Source: Larix sibirica (Eukaryota > Streptophyta > Pinopsida > Pinales > Pinaceae). Taken from it: 37,027 nt of DNA. The stretch lies in contig NWUY0300003953.1 in NCBI GenBank assembly GCA_004151065.3, positions 30,677-67,703 on the forward strand, read 5' to 3'. Within the stretch, counting starts at the first letter, position 1. Every line of letters begins with the position of its first letter. Shown here one piece after another: positions 1 through 9,500 of this stretch. The notes under the pieces were generated by a model. That model searched no databases. It was given only the letters and a program-made list of their open reading frames with translations, and was not told the DNA's origin. A program made the position numbers and the translations under genes.

Positions 1-1026
1 TTTCCAAAATAGTAGGGGTTGGTCTTAGTTCTACAAGGTCCAGATCCCTTTAGGCCTTTTTTTTTCATAATGTTAATGGGTGTGCCAACATCTACCAAGG
101 TATTAGGAAAAAGTTTCTTCTGAATTTGAACAGTAACCATTGGATTACTAGGATCCTCATATTTGGAAGGTGTAATATTTCCTAAAATCAGGTCAGATAA
201 CTTTTCTAAAACATGAATGGTAGGGGGATCCTTTGGTTTCCTACCTGATTTCCTAAGGTACAATTCTCTAACCATTTTAGCATAAATTGGCACATCACAG
301 ATGTCCTGTAACAACGATATTTTAATATGGATTTTCTGAAGTTCTCCTAGGAGATTAAACTATGGTTGATGTGGTACCTTTATTACTTCCAATCTCTCTA
401 GATATGGGGGAGTAACATCCTGAGATTGAGTTGGACCAGTAACAAATGTTGTTACTTCTGGGACTATGGTTGGATAGGCATCCGTATCCTCTCCTTGTTG
501 ATGCTTTGTGTTGGGGAATGGAGCTTCTTCCTTTGTAATTATTGGTGAGTTTTGTGGTTGAATTATTCGTCTAGACCTTAAATGAACGCCATTGCACCTA
601 AAAGGGCCAGTGCTATAAGATGGAAAGATGGTTGTTTCAACTTGTTGAATCACCTTATTATTAGGATTGGGGTCCGCTTGTACATGTAATTGGGGACGGA
701 TTGTAGGATTATTCACCTGGGCATTCATAGCCACATTTTTTGAGATTTGTAGTTGGGGTTGAATGAGTATTGTTGATGGTACTTGTTGATGTTATTGTGG
801 TTGTATCCTAGGATAATGTTGCATAGGTAAAGGAGAGTTTCACCAGTTTTAAGACCAGGCTAAATTTTGAATTGGTTGTTGTGGCCATGATGCTCAAGGA
901 GATGGAAATTGAGAGGGTTGTGGGTTTTTCCAGGGTTGAGAATTAAATTGTGAGTGTTGTGGTATGTATCGACCTTATGAACTTTGAGGTATATAATGAT
1001 TGTGCCAATTATTGAAAAATAATGTA
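1..1026 (-). pseudogene. Ty3/gypsy gag-linker and protease fragment (relic)
   Basis: Read on the minus strand, one frame runs from about 1019 to the window edge. It starts with a Gln/Pro/Trp-rich linker (about 1019-740), as found between gag and protease in plant Ty3/gypsy polyproteins. A longer open stretch follows (734-360), then a TAG (360-362). The same frame then continues open to the edge with a protease-leader-like region containing RELYLRKSGRKPKDPP (about 270-220) and LVDVGTPINIM (about 100-70). The latter matches the retropepsin active-site region of these elements (usual form LIDLGAxINxM), with Asp kept and the next residues changed. Further in-frame stops lie in the linker (for example near 980, 885, 850 and 800). 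The polyprotein would process itself and encode the particle protease. It is broken, cut by the window edge on one side and by the LINE tail on the other. Family call good; clade uncertain. Confidence 0.72.
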
Positions 1027-1315
1027 TTTTTTTCACAGAAACATATTAGAGATTTTCTATTAAAAAAGAGGCCATAGGTTACAAAAATGGGGAGAAGGAT
1101 TGCTCCTAGTGGAACTCATAGTTCATGTCTCTGTATTCATCCTTTGCTTTAAACAGAAAATGTCAAGAAAGACAGAGCTAATACATAACATAATATAAGT
1201 AGAAACAGAGAAAGTAGAAACAAAGGTAATATAAGTGAGGAAATATGTAGCTGAAACGATGCAAAAAGCCAGCTTATCATATCGAAATCCAAAAAAGGAG
1301 GTCCCGAAACCTGAA
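1027..1315 (-). other. LINE 3' untranslated tail and A-run
   Basis: After the last coding-like frame the minus strand carries pyrimidine-rich sequence, then a stretch in the style of plant LINE 3' ends (GGCCTCTTTTTTAATAGAAA, about 1070-1051) and a terminal A7 (T7 on plus, 1027-1033). Directly beyond it the gypsy linker sequence resumes, so the A-run marks the element's 3' boundary. No obvious polyadenylation signal beyond AT-rich words is seen. Confidence 0.7.
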
Positions 1316-1910
1316 TTAGAGCTTCTTGGTCTGAATCTGAAGCTCCGGAAGTCTGGGAAGGTTGATGACCGGTTCTTCAGAATTTTCCTTTACCTTGCCA
1401 CCTCTTGTCTTCCATCTAGTAAAGAAGTGTCCAATATCACTCTGGAGCAGATCCACTTTCTTCTCCACAGTCTTAATGCCACTATTAACATTACCAAAGT
1501 TGATGTCTGTGTTAATGGTCGAGAGCACATTAGATTTTTCTCCATGAGTAGCTGCCTTTTCTTGGCAGTCACGAACCTATGCAAGCATGATTTGGATGAG
1601 GAGAAGAGGTTGGTTATAGCCCTCTTCATCTCCACATTTTCGTACCTAAGCATATGGAGTTGCTCTTGAAACTCACTGAATAACTTATTGTAGTCCTTCA
1701 ACTTTTTGCTGCCTTCCGGACTCAGGGGAGAGCTGGGGGTGCTGTGTTCACGCTGAGCTGCGGTAGGGTACCACTTTCCTTTGATGTCGAGAAATTCCAG
1801 ATTGCAAGAAACGTTACTGGAGGGGGTTGATGGGGTTGGGATCACCTGGAAATCCTCCTGATTCGCAAGAACTTTCCTTAAGTCCTCTGGGTCGAAGGGC
1901 TATCCAGTTT
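1316..1910 (-). pseudogene. Coding-like region downstream of LINE ORF2 (possible third ORF)
   Basis: Past the ORF2 stop, about 370 bases with only short open pieces lead to a readable frame beginning near 1905 (FDPEDLRKVLANQEDF) and open through the ATG at 1845. It continues with a Ser/Pro-rich segment (about 1755-1725) and a charged helical segment (KKLKDYNKLFSEFQEQLHML, about 1710-1650). Near 1580 the sensible reading moves to another frame and runs to a TAA just before 1316. That second part has hydrophobic residues at heptad-like spacing (IKTVEKKVDLLQSDIGHFF), suggesting a coiled coil. The tail is basic and ends at LQIQTKKL. I do not recognise the protein. It lies between ORF2 and the element's 3' tail, so it is either a third ORF of this LINE family or host sequence picked up by 3' transduction. 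One frameshift breaks it. Coding character is judged from composition and frame length only. Confidence 0.5.
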
Positions 1911-2281
1911 CTTAATGGTCTTTCTACACCTGAGACATTGAGGCAGGAACGAGCACTAGCCCATCAGGGAGTCACCCATGTTGCATATGACAAACGCAGA
2001 CTTCTTCTTCACAGAGCGAGCTTTTAGGGAGCTGTAGGGAGCCGACAGAGATTTCTTCTTCTACGGATGAGTCTTCAGTAAGCGACAGATGTTGAGACTT
2101 CTAAGAGACACGTTGAGCTTATAATTCTCATCATTTCAGCGGTTGTACACATGGCGCCCTCTTCCAACGACGCCCGAGGCCATAAATGAGACATGATGGC
2201 AATAAATTAAACCCGAATTGAATGAAGGTTTGAATAGGAACGAGAAAATCCCGATTTTTATGGGATTAGGGGAGGAAAGAA

Positions 2282-5200
2282 TTAGGGAATCCATACCTTG
2301 GTGTAAATGTTGTTATTGCTAACCATAGTGCCACAGTTGAGTCTAGCTCCATCGTTGGCCATCTCATCTGGTTGCTTGTTGAGCGCTCGAAGCACATGCT
2401 TGAGGTCTATGGTCTTGAATTCCTTCGTGTTACATTTGAGAAAAAAATGTGTTTTGTTGGTCGGATCCTTCCGATTCTTCGTTATCTTCTGGCTTCATTG
2501 ATGACCCGGAGTGAGTCTCCAAAGTCAGTCAGCTCATGGATTCCTAGGATTCTGGCTATTTCAAGTCCTTTTAGAAGTGTTAACCATTCGGCACCATTGT
2601 TAGTTTTTCTTCCAATCCCCCAGGCATAATCAGTCTTCTTGTTTCCTGCGGATTCATATATCACTCCTCCCGCACCTGCCAACCCAGGGTTTCCGTTTGA
2701 GGCCCTGTCAAAAAATAAAGTGCTTCTTCCTATATTTTTTCTCCAAGTTTGGAAGTCCGGAAGGTTGGTTCTGATTTGCCACTTCTGAAGATTAGAACCT
2801 GCATTGTGTAAGTGGTGGGGGAGGGATTTCAGGAGGATTAAAAAGTCTGCAACCCAAGTTCGTTCCTCCACCGTGAGTGGTTCTTTGTTGATTTTAGAGA
2901 TCCCTCTCGAGGATAGATCTTCTACCCAGGGAGCTTTTGCTGAGGAGAGGACCCTATTTGGAGTGGAGATTTTCCCTTCAACATGTTTTTTGTTTGTAGT
3001 TGTCCAAATTTTCCAACATATGTATTTTGGGAGTTCTTCCCAATCCCTGGTGAAGTCAAGTTTCTGAGCAAGAGAACCAATGTAGTAGTTTTTCCAGCAG
3101 ACGAAGAGGTCGTTCCAAACAGTAGGCATTGTTAAATTGAAATGCAAACCTTGCATTGCGCGAGACCAGACCTCCTAAGTGAAGTTGCAATCCAGGAAGA
3201 CATGGTCAAGAGTTTCTTCGTGTTCTTTGCAAAGAATGCACCAAGAAGGTCCTACAATTCCTTTATTTTTGAGGTTCTCAGTAGTGAGAGTTTTCCGATG
3301 TGAGAGAATCCAGTAGAAAGAATTGATTTTAGGCAACCCATCCTTGCACCAAACGTTTTGCCACTTCTCGTCTTTGATGTTATTTCTATTATCGTTGTGG
3401 AGCAGATGGTATCCTTCCTTTACCGAATAAGATCCAGAAAGCCCCCAACCTCTGTTGTCTTGAAGATGATTATGAATAGGAGAAGATCCTTGTAAAGTAA
3501 AGAGAAAGGTATTGTATTCAGCTTAAAGATGAGTTGGAATCTCCAATTCTTTCCAACCCGCCCATCGTCCATTAGTGGTCCACGAAGAAAGATCATAAAG
3601 CGTAGAAATGTTGAGCTGATCTAACCAATGTCTGAGGTCTGCGAAGGCAGGCAGAAAGTTAGAGGGGGAGGAGGGCCCGAAATTGTCATGCCAAATCTTG
3701 ATCCCTTTTCCACTTCCAGAAATCCAATGGAGGCTGCCTTTAATGAGGGGAACGACCTTTTTGCAAAGACTCCAAATTGGTGATCCTTCTTTGTTTGGAT
3801 TGAAATTGTCCAGGCATCTACGTCTAGAACCATTAATATATTTTCTGTGTAGTATCTCTTTCCACCATGCTTTGTCACCAGAGATAAGACGCAAGAGGAT
3901 TTTGGATCCCAAAGCAAGGTTCATATAATTGAGGTCTCTAACCCCTGCTCCCCCACAATCTTTAGGACTGCAGACCGTATCCCAATGGATCAGGTGGAAC
4001 TTCTTTGTACCACTGACTTTGCCTCCCTGCCAAAGGAACTTACGGATTTCTTTTGTGATGGAATGGATAATCCTTTTTGGAGCAAGGGAGATAGAACAAG
4101 CATAATTAGGATAGGCTGAGAGGACAACATTGACAAGCACAAGTTTACTAGCTAGGTTTAGCCATTGTGCACCCAAAGAATTAATGGTATTCTTGATCTT
4201 GTCCACCAGTTCTAACCAATCCAACATCTTTTTTTTTCCTTTACAATGGGAATCCCAAGATAGCTGAAAGAGGTCCATACTGTCTTACCTTCAAAGCCTA
4301 GAGTCCTAGCAATTTTCGCCATATTCCTAGGAGAGCAGTTCCATCCATATATTTTAGACTTGTTGATATTAAATTTTCCATCATAAGCTTTTAAGAAGGT
4401 GAAGAGAGTTTTCTTGAATCTGGCAGCAACAATCGTAGAGGCTCCACCTAGTAAAATAGTGTCATCAACAAATTGAGCATGGTTGACTGCTTTAACCCCC
4501 TTAGCAATCCTTATCCCTTTTAACTCACATGTGCTTTGTAGGGAGTTTATCTTTCTTCTCATAGACTCTGCGACCAAGAGATAAAGGAAGGGGGATAGCG
4601 GGCAACCTTGTCTGAGTCCCCTGGTGACTTTAAGGAAGTTGGTAGGTCTTCCATTTACTAGAGGAGCGATCCAAGGGCTACAGATGCAAGCCTTAATCCA
4701 TCTTATAAATATTTTAGAGAAACCAAATTTGTCCATAATTTCAAAAAGGAAAGAATGATTGACTCTATCAAAGGCGTTATCCATGTCAAGCTTAATGGCC
4801 ATACCTTGGTGGTTTTTCTCCACGTTGGACTGAATTTCTTCTTGGACAATAATGATGTTATCTAGAATTTGTTTGCCAGCAATGAATCCACTTTGAGATT
4901 CCGAAATGAGAGTAGGCATGATTTTCTTCAGTCTGGTGGCCAGGATTTTGGTGAGGATCTTGTAAGAGGTGTTGCATAAAGAGATAGGGCGAAATCTGTC
5001 AATCATTTGAGGATTCTTATCCTTAGGAATTAAATCCAGGAAGGAGGAGTTGGTTGCACCTCCAATCTTGTCTTTTTTTTTCTGGTCCAATTAAGCATTC
5101 GAGATAGATCCTCTTTGATGATATCCCAAGTTGCTCTGTAGAAATTTATAGTGAATCCATCAGGCCCAGGGGCTTTGTCAGCGTGCAGTGCCCAAATAGA

Positions 5201-6560
5201 ATTTTGAATTTCGTGCTCCATAATAGGCTTTAGTAGAGTCATGTTCTCAAGGTTGGAGATGATGGATGGAATTCCGACGATAAGGTCGGCTTGGGAAATG
5301 GGGTCAACATCATCTGAGGCATAGTAAAGCTGATTAAAATGTTGAAAGATGTGTTGTTTGATATCATCATGCCATGTTATCTTGTTTCCATCTTTGTCTT
5401 TCAATTCTTTAATTGTACTATAGCCGAGTCTCACCTTCACTTACTTGTGGAAGTATTCTGTGTTGTTGTCTCCTCCTCTTAGCCAAAGCTGTCTAGACTT
5501 TTGCCTCCATACTTCCTCTTCATTCCTGGCTGCTTTTAATATTTTAGAATTAAGTTCTTGTTCTCTAGACAAGATCGAGTAGGTAATCTCGTCCTTTTCC
5601 ATGTTGGCATGTATGCTGGCAAGTTCCTTTTGATACTGTATTTTTTCAGTGCTAGGATTCGTGAAACCCGTCTTCACCCAACTCTTGAGAGCATATCTCA
5701 CAGACCTGAGTTTGGATTCCCAAATGTAGCTTGAGGAGTCGTAACTGTGAATATCCCAAGCATGCTGAATAATATCCATGACTTTTCCATTTTGTATCCA
5801 AAGGTGATTAAAGCGAAAGGGTATGGGGCCTAGATTAACCGGAGAGGACAAAGTTAAAGTTATGGGTTTGTGGTCCGAGACTGTAAAGGGCAAAGCGAAG
5901 GAGGAGGAAATTAAGTCGAGTTGAAGGAAGGAGGAACTTACAAGGAAGCGGTCGAGGTGTGCTGCAATGTGTCCACTTCCCAGCCTTCTGGTTCTCCAGG
6001 TGAAATGACCGTTCTTAAGAGGTGGATCTAGCATATCCAAATCAGCTATTATGTCATCCATCATCTCGCCGAAAGGGTCCCGAATTTTAGATCCTCCCCT
6101 CTTTTCCTCAGGCGATTTCGTAGCATTTAAGTCTCTAGTGATAATGATATTTTTTCCACGCAGTTCCTCCTTAAGGGAAGAGAGCTCGCTCCATAAGGTT
6201 GTTTGTACCTGTAATGAGTAGGGCCATAAACGTTGCAGATGAACAGCGGGTCTGCGTTATCATTCCCTTGTAATTCTGTGAGCAGCCAGTGGGGATTGTT
6301 TCTGATCGAAGTTACAGAGTATTTGTTGGATTAAAATGAGGCAATACCTCCAGAGGCACCTCTAGAACTTACAGCATTTCCATGGAAATTTTTCCAGAAC
6401 GAATGTGAGAGTGCCAAAATCTCCACATCCGCCAGTTTGGTCTCTTGGATTAACAGGATATCAAGTTTTTCAGATTTGATGAAGTCTTTTAGGGTTTCCC
6501 TCCCAGTCCCTTGCAATTCCAAGAGAGGGATTTCAACATTTCTTGCTTGGTTGTGATCAT
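2282..6560 (-). pseudogene. LINE ORF2: endonuclease, reverse transcriptase, RNase H
   Basis: ORF2 starts at ATG 6560-6558, overlapping the ORF1 stop, and ends at TAA 2284-2282, about 1,426 codons once frames are joined. The AP-type endonuclease shows WNCKGLG just after the start, LIQETKL, ICNVYGP, RDLNA where GDFNA is usual, LDRFLVS, and SDHKP (about 5878-5864). The reverse transcriptase shows FRPISLCN (about 4997), KLDMDNAFDR (about 4790), LRQGCPLSP (about 4610) and FVDD (about 4442; FADD is usual). A zf-RVT domain follows with CILC (3240-3229) and a final Cys at 3189-3187. The RNase H has Asp 2709-2707, Glu 2589-2587, Asp 2517-2515 and a C-terminal LKHVLRALNKQPDEMAN in a shifted frame. Frameshifts lie near 6495, near 6215, at A9 runs (5081-5073 and 4237-4229) and near 2485. 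In-frame stops lie at 6333-6331, 5443-5441, 3525-3523 and 3177-3175. An intact protein would nick target DNA and copy element RNA there. Confidence 0.93.
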
Positions 6561-7882
6561 GCTCGGGATCTTCTTTCCGCTCTAGCTCCTCCTAAATTTT
6601 TAGTGCTTTGAAGAAGATTTGTTTCCTCAATGCTTTTTTGCCTCCCAAGCTCAATCTCTCGTTCTGCTTCCTGCTCCCTATGGTATCTATGATATTTTCT
6701 TCCTCTTGCATTCGGAGGTTGTCCTATTTCTGTTGGATCTAGGGATAGAGAGGTTGAGCATTCAGGAGTTTGGCTCAGTGTAGTTACTTTGTTGTGTTTA
6801 ACCATATCTTCCCAAGTACCACCTAGTGTAAGAGATCCTGTTAAGGCTTGTTCAGCCTGTTCTTCTTCTATGATGGGAATTAGGATGCTTTCCATTTCAG
6901 TATTTTCTTGATCTTCACGTGGGGGATTTGTTGTTTCAAAGATTTATCCTTCTTCCATGTTCAGGATCTGGAATTGATTACTTGTGGAAGCTTCATTGCC
7001 ATCTTTGTTCAGTTCCTTGTTCTTTTTTGGGTTGGGTCCATTAGCTGGTGGGACTTGAGCTGTTTGTTTCCTTCCTTTTTTGACCTACTGCCACGCTTCT
7101 TCTTGAGTTTTCTTGGAGTGTTCGTGGGAAGCTTTAGGGTAGTTTTTGACAAAATGTCCGTATTCATGGCATTTTTTGCACTTGAACGGGAGCTGTTCAT
7201 AGTCGATTTTTTGTAGATGTTCCCATCCATCCATACACAGGCTCACCACTTTTGGTAGACCCTTTTCCAGATCTACCTCTACGTAGATTCTGGCACAGGA
7301 GAAAAGTGGCCCGTTGGGCTCAGCCTTATCAATATATTTTTCGAAGGAGTTTCCGATTGCCTGTAGAGATTCATCGTTCCAATAGTGAAGTGGTAGGTGT
7401 GGTAAATGAACCCATACCGGAACCGCCGAGGGCACATCCTTTTCAGGGTAAAAAGTTAAGCTCCATCTATTTAGATACAAACCGTCGGGGCCCATGAAGT
7501 ATGGACAGCTCCTAAAAATGAGATCCTGGTCATCCTTGTTTTTAAAAAGAAAAATAAAGAAACCCTTACCACAGAAGCAGTGTTGAAGTACTCCTGAGAT
7601 CAGAGGCATCCAATTTTTGTTGATCCATGCATCCATTGTTTTTGGGGATGGCCAAATCCTAGTGAATTGCTCAATCAGGCCTTTCTCGCTTAAGGCGATG
7701 GCTTTCAATCTTGAAGCAGCCGACATAATCTGGATTCAGGGAGCAACAACCCTCTTTACGAAGCCATCGCCAGAATCAGGAACTGAAGGGGGTGGGGGAG
7801 AAGTGGAAGCCACCAGAGCCCTGAAGGCTTCATCAAATAATCGTCGACGATCCCCCGGATTTGGATCCGCAGGGATCTCCAT
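6557..7882 (-). pseudogene. LINE ORF1: DUF4283 and zinc-knuckle RNA-binding protein
   Basis: The minus-strand ATG at 7882-7880 opens a frame that reaches TGA at 6559-6557, 441 codons, interrupted by TGA (7738-7736, codon 49), TAG (7087-7085, codon 266) and TAA (6946-6944, codon 313). The frame is otherwise unbroken, so I join it as one gene. Residues about 60-210 resemble DUF4283, the N-terminal domain of plant L1 ORF1 proteins (WINKNWMPL, FKNKDDQDLIFRSCPYF, WVHLPHLPLHYW). At about residues 235-248 lies a CCHC zinc-knuckle-like motif, CKKCHEYGHFVKNY (7180-7139), in which the last Cys is Tyr. The C-terminal third is acidic and charged. ORF1 proteins of this type bind element RNA and form the ribonucleoprotein particle with ORF2. 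The ORF1 stop overlaps the ORF2 start as ATGA. The first stop could come from CGA by CpG deamination, which is inference. Confidence 0.88.
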
Positions 7883-7985
7883 GAGCTAGAGCAGCAGAGC
7901 AAGTCCCTAAGGGCTCGCGGGAGGGAACTGGTCGAACCCAAGCCGTCATGGGGCCATGCAGTATGGATTGAAGCGGCAGCCAAAA

Positions 7986-9500
7986 AATCTTAATCGACCT
8001 AATAAAACCATATTGTAGTCGTAACAAGCTCAAAACACTTATTACTGGACATTAACTACTTTATCGTTGATCATTAAAAACAATTCAATTTCTGAACTTG
8101 TTGAAAATGGCACAATCTAATAGAATTCAATTATGAGTGATATGTAGATATACATGCTCAAAATAATTCTTAAAGGAAAAAAAAATCCTAAACATAATGA
8201 TTAAAAAAATGGTAACACCAAAATTATCAAAAAGAAAAATTAAAACTTATATATCACCTCTAAAAGAAGAAAAAGAACTTGAATAAAGAAAAACAAAATG
8301 ATAATTTTGTTTTTTCTTTATTCAAGTATATGTGTGTACTCTCATCATTTTGTTTTCCTTAATTGTTCAAGTTTTTTTCCTCTCTTTAAAGGTGATATAG
8401 AAGTTTCAATATTATATATATATACATGTGGAAAAATATGATACTAATCTCAGGCAAAATAAACTTAAAAAAAAACTCCCTACAACAATATTACTACATT
8501 GACATCGAAATAAGTATAACCAAAAGTCTCATTCACATCCACTAAATAATCAAGGGAGTGAGACCCAAAGAAAGGGATAACCAGACTGAAGCACCTAAGT
8601 TGCAAAGGAAGAGTGTAGGGGCCTAAGGGGATATGAATAGTGGGTGATTTTTAGGTTCCCCTATAAGGAGCATCTCCCTTCCCTTTGGTCAGCATGTCAC
8701 TCCTTGATCCATCCCTACCTAACCTAAAGGAAAGTAATCACTTAGTTATTGTAGAATATCTCTTATTATTATTTCTCTCTCAAATCCCTTCCTTATATAA
8801 TATCAAGATTCAGGAAGGTAGATTAACCAATTGGAAGAATTCAAGGTTCTCAAGCCTTCTCCTCAAGGTTCTTCAGAACTCTACTACTTGATATAGTGAT
8901 AGGTTCTTTAGCATAGTGATCTTCCCTTCCTACCAAGGTCTAGAAGGCGAATGCCTCCACAAACTAATGATTTAGGAGGAAAAGGCCCAAAAGGTAGCAA
9001 GTGGAATCCGTAAGGGTCTAAGGTGGGTGTTGGGGGTTGGTTAATGAGAGGAGAATCATGAATGGAGAGATGTTGGGTTTATTACAAGGGAGGAAGGGGA
9101 CATGGAGAGGATAAAGGGGCTTGGACAAGAGGAGGATCCAATCTTCTTTCTACGAGATCTTTGAGGGGAATAAATATAATGGATCAAAATCCTCCATTAT
9201 ATAATGGATCAAATTCCATGCCATGGATATAATAAAGATAATTGGGTTTTCTGAGTGAGAAATATGTAGTGGGATATCAATATCAGTGGCTTGTACCTCT
9301 CCACACTATGTTGAAGAATATCAAATTACAAGAAAACAAAGTGGATACTTATAATATATGAACTAATTTTGAGTTTTTACAATAAAATGTAGAAAAAAAA
9401 TAAAAATGTGGTTTTACTAATATATTTTGATTCCATTCCCTTACTAAAATTTGGAACAAGTAAATCATAGATATGAAATTTCATATATGTATACATGTTT
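7986..9500. other. AT-rich region without recognisable gene
   Basis: Between the LINE 5' end and the next retroelement I see no coding region apart from the hairpin described separately. Around 8500-9180 the base composition is more even, with TATA-like words (near 8794) and several short direct repeats (for example ataatggatcaaa near 9176 and 9203). It could hold the terminal repeat of the minus-strand gypsy relic to its right, but I could not find a partner repeat, so I make no such call. Confidence 0.4.
8243..8406. repeat. Imperfect nested inverted repeat (foldback or MITE-like)
   Basis: The left arm 8243-8301 and right arm about 8344-8406 are imperfect reverse complements, roughly 80% by eye; both contain TATATCACCT-type and AACTTGAA words on opposite strands. 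Inside, cttgaataaagaaaaac (8278-8294) pairs again with gttttttctttattcaag just to its right, separated only by a short AT-rich loop. The segment can therefore fold two ways. Its size and AT-richness fit a foldback or miniature inverted-repeat element, but I see no clear target-site duplication. A transcript from here would form a long hairpin; that is inference. Confidence 0.55.

Larger units (their letters stand above)
1027..7985 (-). mobile_element. Near-full-length plant L1-type LINE with RNase H domain (decayed)
   Basis: The element runs right to left. It has a short GC-rich leader (about 7985-7883), ORF1 (7882-6557), ORF2 (6560-2282), a coding-like region (about 1900-1316) and a 3' tail (1315-1034) ending in an A7 run (T7 at 1027-1033). 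Domain order is ORF1 with DUF4283 and a zinc knuckle, then endonuclease, reverse transcriptase, zf-RVT and RNase H, which defines a plant L1 non-LTR retrotransposon. About 7 kb is a plausible full length. ORF1 has three internal stops. ORF2 has at least five frameshifts and several stops, so the element is dead, but long stretches read without interruption, so decay is moderate. The 5' boundary is placed where GC-rich sequence turns AT-rich (about 7978-7990) and is approximate. I found no convincing target-site duplication: the bases left of the A-run do not recur near 7980-8060. Confidence 0.92.

Noticed and set aside
1235-1669. Plus-strand open frame of 144 codons
   Set aside because: It is the complement of the coding-like region after LINE ORF2, and its protein has no recognisable feature.
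6908-7216. Plus-strand Phe/Leu-rich frame resembling a membrane protein
   Set aside because: It is antisense to ORF1; the apparent hydrophobicity comes from reading Lys/Glu-rich codons on the opposite strand.
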